From Thiopseudomonas denitrificans (GTDB lineage Bacteria > Pseudomonadota > Gammaproteobacteria > Pseudomonadales > Pseudomonadaceae), in NCBI RefSeq assembly GCF_002866065.1, contig NZ_LNJZ01000003.1:262667-326666 (forward strand): 64,000 nt of DNA, in the 5' to 3' direction. Numbering within the stretch: position 1 is the stretch's first letter; every line of letters starts with the position of its first letter. The translations under genes were made by a program, and so were the position numbers. Below the pieces are notes generated by a model that was not told the origin of the DNA, did not search any database, and saw only the letters and a program-made list of their open reading frames with translations. Below are positions 58,477-64,000 of this stretch, one piece after another.

Positions 58477-58538
58477 ATTTACATGTGTAAGTTCTCCCCC
58501 TACCATGTCGAGCCTCACCAACGACAGGAGACATCAGG

Positions 58539-60809
58539 ATGCGAATTCCGTTCACCCGTTCCGTGCTGGCTTGTGCCGTACTCGGAGCAAGCCCCTTGGT
58601 ACTGGCAGACACCCCTGCCCAGCTCGACTCAATGGTTGTCAGTGCGGCGGGTTATGAGCAAAAGATCACCGATGCGCCAGCCAGTATTTCGGTGATTAGC
58701 CAGGAGGACCTGAAGAAAAAGCCCTATACCAACCTGCTGGATGCGGTGAAGGATATTGAGGGCGTTGACATTGGTGAGACCAATGACAAAACCAACAATG
58801 GGCAGATCAGCATTCGCGGCATGGGTGCCGACTATACGCTGGTACTGATTGACGGCAAGCGTCAGAACAACAACGGTGAACTGTATCCGAACAGTTTTAA
58901 CGGCGTCCAGTACGCCAGTATCCCGCCCCTGTCCATGGTTGAGCGCATTGAGGTCATTCGTGGCCCGATGGGTACCATCTACGGCTCCGATGCCATTGGC
59001 GGTGTCATCAACATCATCACCAAAAAAGTTTCCAATGAATGGGTTGGCTCCATTGGTTACGCCAAGACTTTCCAGACCGATAGCGACTATGGCAACAACG
59101 ATAATGTGGATTTTTCGGCGATGGGTGCGCTAATTGAAGACACTCTTGGTGTCAGCGTGCGCGGTAGCTTCTATGAGGCCGACCTGTCAAACCCCGAGTT
59201 TAAAAAGCTTTGGCACAATGGTGTTGATGTCAGCAAAAACAACAACAGCTTTGGTGCGGGCAAGGGCAACGTCAAGAATGAAGCCTGGACCTTTGGTGTT
59301 GGGCTGACCTTTACGCCGAACAAGGACCATACCATCAAGGCTGACTATGATATAGCCAAGCAAAAATATGATAACACTCCTTACTTGACCAAATCTGGCG
59401 ACACGGTTGACCCATTGGGCACCAATGACACTTACAGGGCATTATTGCAGTCAAGAGCAGGCTATAAGGACCAGCTGAGATTTGAAAGAAGCCAGTACTC
59501 GCTGTTCTGGGAAGCTGGCTGGAGTCTGGGTAAAAGCACGATGGGCATCCATCATATAGACTCCAAGAATGATGGCCGCACGCTACCGCCTACCCTGGAT
59601 GAAAGGGAATACATAGCTGCAAATTATCGCTATACCGGTGCGGGTGCTCCTTACGCCAACATTGATGCAGCTTTAGCGGCTGCGATGGCTGACCCGGTGT
59701 TTTTGGCCATGTTGCCGCGCCCGGACCGTCCTTTGGAGTCCACCAACACCACCTATAGTGCCAAGTATGAAGTGCCTCTGGCCAACCACTTCGTGGTGGC
59801 GGGTGCCGAGTACCAGGATTCCAGGCTGAAGGACGGTGCATTTGGCATGGAAGGTGGCAGCCAGGGCGAAGTCAAAAAATACTATCAGTACGCACTCTAT
59901 GCAGAGGATAGCTGGAACTTTATCGACCCGCTAACCCTGACCTATGGTGCCCGCTACAACTACCACGAAGACTTTGGCAGCCATACCACGCCTCGGGTCT
60001 ATCTGGCTTATGCGCTTAATGATAGCTGGACATTCAAGGGGGGCGTGTCTACAGGTTATAAAACGCCCAAGGCCACGGACTTGTATGACGGCATTACCGG
60101 TTTTGGCAGCCAGGGTGCCAACCCGATGATTGGCAACCCGAACCTGAAGCCTGAGAAGTCAGTCAACTACGAAGTTGCTGCTTACTATGAGCATGCCGAC
60201 AAGCATAATGTCAATGTCACTTTGTTCAGGAATGAATTCAAGGACAAGATTGAAAATTCCGAACTGAGCGGTAGCGCAGGCGACCGTTGGGAAGCCTTGC
60301 GGGCAGCAAATGGTACCCTGACCAAAAAGGACAACGTAGCCAAAGCGACCATCAGTGGTGTTGAAGTGGCGGGACGGTATTACATTGTTGACAATTTGTT
60401 TGTCAAAGGTAACTGGACTTACCTGGATTCTGAGAACAAGGAAACCGGCAAGCCTTTGCGTAGTTCGCCCAAGCATATGTTCAGTGCAACGCTGGACTGG
60501 CAGCCTACTTCCAGGCTGAACACTTATTTGCAGTACTCCGGGGATATTGATCGCTATCGTTCCACCTACACAAGCTCTGCGGGTAGCTCGAAGGATCTGT
60601 ACTACAAGGACTACTCAACCTGGAATTTGGGTGCTTCCTACCGGTTTAGTGACAGCTTCATGTTGATTGGCCGGGTCAATAACCTGTTTGACAAGGATTA
60701 CCTTGAATACAGCCTGGCTGACAGGGTGGGTACCACCAACTACTACAATGAGTACAACAACAAACCCGCCGGCCGTAACTTCTGGTTGAGTGCTCGTTAC
60801 GACTTTTAA
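58539..60809 (+). CDS. TonB-dependent outer membrane receptor
   Basis: Protein of 756 residues with a signal peptide (VLACAVLGASPLVLADTPAQ). A plug domain has DSMVVSAAGYEQKITDAPAS, QISIRGMGADYTLVLIDGKR and VERIEVIRGPMGTIYGSDAI with INIITKK; a beta barrel of about 22 strands ends in WLSARYDF with terminal Phe. The IRGPMGTIYGSDAI style is that of CirA/IrgA and BfrD-like iron-siderophore receptors; the ligand is not known. A Fur-like box precedes it. Bases 59340-59640 are much lower in GC than the ends, in the extracellular-loop region. Confidence 0.93.
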   Translation: MRIPFTRSVLACAVLGASPLVLADTPAQLDSMVVSAAGYEQKITDAPASISVISQEDLKKKPYTNLLDAVKDIEGVDIGETNDKTNNGQISIRGMGADYTLVLIDGKRQNNNGELYPNSFNGVQYASIPPLSMVERIEVIRGPMGTIYGSDAIGGVINIITKKVSNEWVGSIGYAKTFQTDSDYGNNDNVDFSAMGALIEDTLGVSVRGSFYEADLSNPEFKKLWHNGVDVSKNNNSFGAGKGNVKNEAWTFGVGLTFTPNKDHTIKADYDIAKQKYDNTPYLTKSGDTVDPLGTNDTYRALLQSRAGYKDQLRFERSQYSLFWEAGWSLGKSTMGIHHIDSKNDGRTLPPTLDEREYIAANYRYTGAGAPYANIDAALAAAMADPVFLAMLPRPDRPLESTNTTYSAKYEVPLANHFVVAGAEYQDSRLKDGAFGMEGGSQGEVKKYYQYALYAEDSWNFIDPLTLTYGARYNYHEDFGSHTTPRVYLAYALNDSWTFKGGVSTGYKTPKATDLYDGITGFGSQGANPMIGNPNLKPEKSVNYEVAAYYEHADKHNVNVTLFRNEFKDKIENSELSGSAGDRWEALRAANGTLTKKDNVAKATISGVEVAGRYYIVDNLFVKGNWTYLDSENKETGKPLRSSPKHMFSATLDWQPTSRLNTYLQYSGDIDRYRSTYTSSAGSSKDLYYKDYSTWNLGASYRFSDSFMLIGRVNNLFDKDYLEYSLADRVGTTNYYNEYNNKPAGRNFWLSARYDF

Positions 60810-60974
60810 ACCAGAGAGGATCTGATGAATCCAGGTATCCCGTTATTGTGAGCGAGGTGATGCAGTCAGGTGAAATTTGGCTGCATTGCTGCTCTGGCAA
60901 TGACATTTTCATGCCCGTCCGGTGACGCGTTCACACAGACAGGCAGCATTTTGGCAACTGGTGGTTATGTACAT

Positions 60975-61571
60975 ATGGCTAGCTTTCTGGCTCGCTTCGG
61001 CACTTTACGCCAATGGCACTGGATCAGTTCTGCGTTGTGCCTGGCCGGCATGCTGCTGTTTGCCGTCACCGGCATCACGCTGAACCATGCCGGGCAGATC
61101 GAGGCGCGGCCCAGTGTCCACACCCTGGAAGAGCAAATGCCCGAAGCACTGCTGGCGCAACTGGATGCGCCAGCAGACGCCTTGCCGGTCGATGTGCGGC
61201 GCTGGCTGGAGCGGACGGTGGGCAAGCGGCTCGACTGGCGCAGTCTGGAATGGAGTGACGAGGAGCTATATCTGCCACTGCCCCGCCCGGGCGGTGACGG
61301 CTGGCTCAGCGTTGACCTGGGCAGCGGCGAGTTGCTGTACGAAGTCACCGACCGTGGCTGGATTGCCTATTTCAATGACCTGCACAAGGGGCGTCATACC
61401 GGCGTGCTCTGGTCGTGGTTCATTGACGGCTTTGCTGTGGTCTGCGTGGTGTTCAGCCTGACCGGACTGTGGCTGCTAGTGCGCCAGGCGGGTCGCCAGG
61501 CCCTGACGTGGCCGCTGACCCTAGCCGGTGCGCTGGTTCCATTGCTATTGATGTTGCTGTTTATTCATTAA
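60975..61571 (+). CDS. PepSY-associated membrane protein
   Basis: Protein of 198 residues: a membrane segment near residues 18-36 (WISSALCLAGMLLFAVTGITLNHA), a periplasmic PepSY-like domain ending VDLGSGELLYEVTDRGWIAYFNDLHKGRHTG, and two C-terminal membrane segments with SGL-like SWFIDGFAVV. This is the pattern of PepSY-TM proteins that act in iron-siderophore reduction. I prefer the ATG at 60975; an in-frame GTG at 60870 would add 35 poorly supported residues. The next gene starts 10 bases later. Confidence 0.82.
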   Translation: MASFLARFGTLRQWHWISSALCLAGMLLFAVTGITLNHAGQIEARPSVHTLEEQMPEALLAQLDAPADALPVDVRRWLERTVGKRLDWRSLEWSDEELYLPLPRPGGDGWLSVDLGSGELLYEVTDRGWIAYFNDLHKGRHTGVLWSWFIDGFAVVCVVFSLTGLWLLVRQAGRQALTWPLTLAGALVPLLLMLLFIH

Positions 61572-61581
61572 AGGATGATTC

Positions 61582-62091
61582 ATGCGAAAACTGTTTTTAC
61601 CGCTGGCGTTGCTGACTGCCAGCCCGCTGCTGTCGGCAGCCCGGATGGACATTGACGTCGAGATTCCACGGCTGGATGTGGCCGAATACCACCGCCCTTA
61701 CGTGGCGCTGTGGCTGGAGCAGGACGGCCGGCATGTGGCCAACCTTAACGTCTGGTACGACATCAAAATGAAGGACAACGAAGGCGAGAAATGGCTCAAG
61801 GACATGCGCCAGTGGTGGCGGCGCAGCGGCCGCACGCTAGAGTTTCCGGTGGATGGCGTCAGTGCCGCCACCCGTGCGCCGGGCGTGCATAACCTGACCT
61901 TCAGCGCCAGTGATGATGCCCTGAAAGGCTTGCAGGCCGGCGAGTTCCAGCTGCTGGTAGAAGCGGCCCGCGAAGTGGGCGGGCGCGAGCTGCTGCGCAT
62001 TCCGCTGCAGTGGCCGATTGACCAGCAGCAGACCGGCGAAGCCCGTGGCTCCCATGAACTGGGCCGGATTGCGGCCACTCTGACCCCTTGA
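61582..62091 (+). CDS. DUF2271 family periplasmic protein
   Basis: Protein of 169 residues with a signal peptide (LFLPLALLTASPLLSA). HRPYVALWLEQDGRHVANLNVWYD and WLKDMRQWWRR are DUF2271 landmarks. These proteins are typically encoded next to PepSY-TM proteins and flavoreductases in iron-regulated operons; the biochemical role is unknown. ATG at 61582, and the stop is followed within 12 bases by the next gene. Confidence 0.85.
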   Translation: MRKLFLPLALLTASPLLSAARMDIDVEIPRLDVAEYHRPYVALWLEQDGRHVANLNVWYDIKMKDNEGEKWLKDMRQWWRRSGRTLEFPVDGVSAATRAPGVHNLTFSASDDALKGLQAGEFQLLVEAAREVGGRELLRIPLQWPIDQQQTGEARGSHELGRIAATLTP

Positions 62092-62102
62092 GGATGTGCT
62101 TA

Positions 62103-63008
62103 ATGAAAACCTTTACCAAACTGGGCCTGCTGACGCTGGCCACCTGTCTGTCATTTTCAGCCCATGCGCACCGTTCCTGGATGCTGCCGTCGGCCACTAT
62201 CTTGTCCGGCGATGCACCCTGGGTGACCGTGGATGCGGCGGTGTCCAACGATATTTTTTACTTTGAACACTTTCCGCTGCAAATTGAAGGCGTAGGTCAG
62301 CCCTTTGCCCGTCCCGGTGCGCAACAGCCGCCTCAAGCAGCCGACGGCAAGCCGGCTCCGCAGCCGATGCAGCGTCCACGTGCCAGCCTGCAGATCCAGC
62401 GTCCGGACGGCAGTCTGGCCCAGCCGCAGTTTGGCAACACCGGCCGCTATCGCAGCACCTTTGATGTCGAGCTGGACCAGAAGGGTACCTGGAAACTGGC
62501 CATCGCCAACCAGGGCCTGTTTGCCAGTTACGAGCTGGATGGCGAGCGCAAGCGCTGGTCCGGCAAGCTGGAAGATATCAAGGCTGCGATTCCGGCCAAG
62601 GCGGACAAGCTGCAGGTGACCCGGTCTTCCAGCCGCATGGAAGTCTTTGTTACCTCCGGTGCGCCCTCTGAGCAGGTGCTGAAACCCACCGGCAAGGGTC
62701 TGGAGCTGGCACCTTCTACTCACCCGAACGATCTGGTGCAGGGTGAAGCGGCCCGATTTGTGTTCCTGCTGGATGGCAAGCAGGCAGCCAACGTCAAGGT
62801 GACGCTGATTCGTGAAGGCATCCGTTATCGTGACACTCTGGACGAGATCGAACTGACCACCAACGACCAGGGCGAATTCAGTGTCGACTGGCCACAGGCC
62901 GGTATGTACTGGATTGAAGCGGTCAGCAGCATGCCGGTCAAGGATGACTCTCCTGTCACCCAGCGCCGCGACAGCTATACCGCCACCCTTGAAGTGATGG
63001 CTCCCTGA
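62103..63008 (+). CDS. DUF4198 family periplasmic protein
   Basis: Protein of 301 residues with a signal peptide (TLATCLSFSAHAHRSWMLPS). The Ala-His-Arg-Ser-Trp start of the mature protein and the C-terminal beta-sandwich (RYRDTLDEIELTTNDQGEFS) fit DUF4198 proteins, often encoded with TonB receptors. The mature N-terminus HRSWML may bind metal. GAGGA lies upstream of the ATG at 62103, preferred over 62088. Confidence 0.84.
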   Translation: MKTFTKLGLLTLATCLSFSAHAHRSWMLPSATILSGDAPWVTVDAAVSNDIFYFEHFPLQIEGVGQPFARPGAQQPPQAADGKPAPQPMQRPRASLQIQRPDGSLAQPQFGNTGRYRSTFDVELDQKGTWKLAIANQGLFASYELDGERKRWSGKLEDIKAAIPAKADKLQVTRSSSRMEVFVTSGAPSEQVLKPTGKGLELAPSTHPNDLVQGEAARFVFLLDGKQAANVKVTLIREGIRYRDTLDEIELTTNDQGEFSVDWPQAGMYWIEAVSSMPVKDDSPVTQRRDSYTATLEVMAP

Positions 63009-63013
63009 GCTTC

Positions 63014-64000
63014 ATGGATCAGCTAACCGCCGAATACAGCCGCCTGCTCTGGGCGGCTGTTGTATTGCTGGCCTATCTGGCGTTATGTGGCCGCATCTGG
63101 CTACGCCAGCGCAGACAGGCTGTGAGCGACGCGCCGCTAGCCGACTGCATCCTGGTGGGCTGGGCCAGCCAGGGTGGCGCTGCACAACAGCTGGCCGAAC
63201 AGTTGCAACACCAGTTGCAGGCTGCCGGATATCAGGCTCATTGTGCGGCGCTGCATCGTCTTAGCCATGCACAGCTGCAAGCCAGTCGCACATTGTTGTT
63301 TGTGGCCAGTACGTACGGTGAGGGCCAGCCACCGGAACACGCACGGGCCTTTTTGCACCAATTGCCAACCGGCATCGACCTGTCCCATGCCAGCGTCCAG
63401 GTGCTGGGCTTGGGCGATCGGCGCTATCCGCTGTTTTGCCAGTTTGCCCGGCAGTTGCAGGACGCCCTGCTGGAGCGGGGCGCACAGCAGGGCTGGCCGT
63501 TGTTGACGGTGGATAACCAGCATCCGCAAGACATCGCCAGCTGGCAAGCCAGCCTGGCGCAGCGTTTCAACCTTTCTCCGGTGCCGGCAGGCGTGACGCC
63601 TGACGAATACAGTGCCATCTTGCTGGAACGTACCTGCCTGAACCCGGGCAGCAACAGCCCCGGGTTGTTCCTGTTGCGTTTCCGGGTGCATGATGTCAGC
63701 TGGCAAACTGGGGATACCATCCGCGTGTGCCCATTCAACAACCCGCAGTTGTCCGGGCGTGAGTATTCGATTGCCAGTGCTTGTGGCGAACAGCTGGAGC
63801 TGATTGTACGGCTGGCCGGTCAATGCTCGTCATGGTTGTGCCAGACACTGGAAGCGGGCGAGCAAATCGTGTTTCGGGTCTGTGCCAAGCCGGCGTTCCG
63901 TACGGTCGATACGGCGCCGGCCATTTTCATTGGTGCCGGCAGCGGCATGGCCGGCTTGCGCGGGCACTTGCAGGCACGGCCTATCGGAAGTCACAACTGG
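63014..64000 (+). CDS. Membrane-anchored flavodoxin/FAD reductase, cut by window end
   Basis: Frame of 329 codons without a stop to the window edge. One N-terminal membrane segment (LLWAAVVLLAYLALCGRIWL) precedes a flavodoxin domain with FVASTYGEGQPPEHARAF and VLGLGDRRYPLFCQFARQL, then an FAD-binding domain (GREYSIASA) and the NAD(P) region (IFIGAGSGMAGL). This is the CysJ/P450-reductase plan fused to a membrane anchor. Directly following the PepSY-TM, DUF2271 and DUF4198 genes, it is likely the reductase of an iron acquisition operon. Confidence 0.88.
   Translation, partial: MDQLTAEYSRLLWAAVVLLAYLALCGRIWLRQRRQAVSDAPLADCILVGWASQGGAAQQLAEQLQHQLQAAGYQAHCAALHRLSHAQLQASRTLLFVASTYGEGQPPEHARAFLHQLPTGIDLSHASVQVLGLGDRRYPLFCQFARQLQDALLERGAQQGWPLLTVDNQHPQDIASWQASLAQRFNLSPVPAGVTPDEYSAILLERTCLNPGSNSPGLFLLRFRVHDVSWQTGDTIRVCPFNNPQLSGREYSIASACGEQLELIVRLAGQCSSWLCQTLEAGEQIVFRVCAKPAFRTVDTAPAIFIGAGSGMAGLRGHLQARPIGSHNW

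Noticed and set aside
63137-63823. Minus-strand frame of 228 codons near the right edge
   Set aside because: Antisense to the flavoreductase gene, which has clear flavodoxin motifs.

Overview
The window looks like chromosomal DNA of a Pseudomonas-lineage gammaproteobacterium (Stutzerimonas/Halopseudomonas-like; this is inference). Evidence: GC-rich coding sequence, the order ygfB-pepP-ubiH-ubiI opposite zapA-6S RNA-fau, an ftsY-ftsE-ftsX-rpoH block, an S-adenosylhomocysteine (SAH) riboswitch in front of ahcY, a lutABC-lldP-dld lactate operon with a divergent FadR-type regulator, a nosRZDFYL cluster, and short palindromic REP-type repeats. Nearly all sequence is coding and most genes are housekeeping or respiratory.

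Layout. 1-5.97 kb: D-lactate dehydrogenase (cut by the window edge), lactate permease, LutC/B/A and the divergent regulator LldR, with a perfect operator palindrome between them. 6.1-7.5 kb: nitroreductase and YigZ, then a block of REP palindromes. 7.7-14.2 kb: ubiquinone hydroxylases, PepP and YgfB on the minus strand; TIGR02449/ZapB-like protein, ZapA, 6S RNA and 5-formyltetrahydrofolate cyclo-ligase on the plus strand; a PilZ protein. 14.2-22.8 kb: acyltransferase, RsmD, an inactive/active M16 peptidase pair, then FtsY, FtsE, FtsX and RpoH, the last with a clear sigma-E type promoter. 22.9-32.5 kb: Bcr/CflA exporter and the complete nosRZDFYL set for nitrous oxide respiration. 32.6-34.3 kb: an uncharacterised protein and a HepT/MntA toxin-antitoxin pair. 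34.4-44.7 kb: Rep helicase, a repeat-filled gene desert, a BetT-type transporter with a frameshifted C-terminus, an RhlE-like helicase, metF and ahcY. 44.8-54.6 kb: RlmJ, an EamA protein, a cytochrome c' lipoprotein, LigB, an orphan cytochrome P450, YccS, a DHA2 exporter and a LysE exporter. 54.6-64 kb: an iron-uptake region with FtrD-like polyferredoxin, P19-type periplasmic protein, an SDR, a small periplasmic helical protein, a TonB receptor, a PepSY-type membrane protein, DUF2271 and DUF4198 proteins, and a membrane-anchored flavoreductase cut by the window end. Fur-box-like sequences precede three of these transcription units.

The most unusual content is non-coding. Three copies of one composite hairpin (10.2, 42.8 and 43.1 kb) have three nested helices that keep pairing while their sequences change, around a conserved unpaired strand. 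Two copies of a second composite hairpin (36.5 and 37.3 kb) have 25-bp outer stems that differ between copies and a shared core. REP pairs occur at 7.5, 37.0 and 53.0 kb; one supplies the yigZ stop codon and another sits in frame inside an exporter gene.
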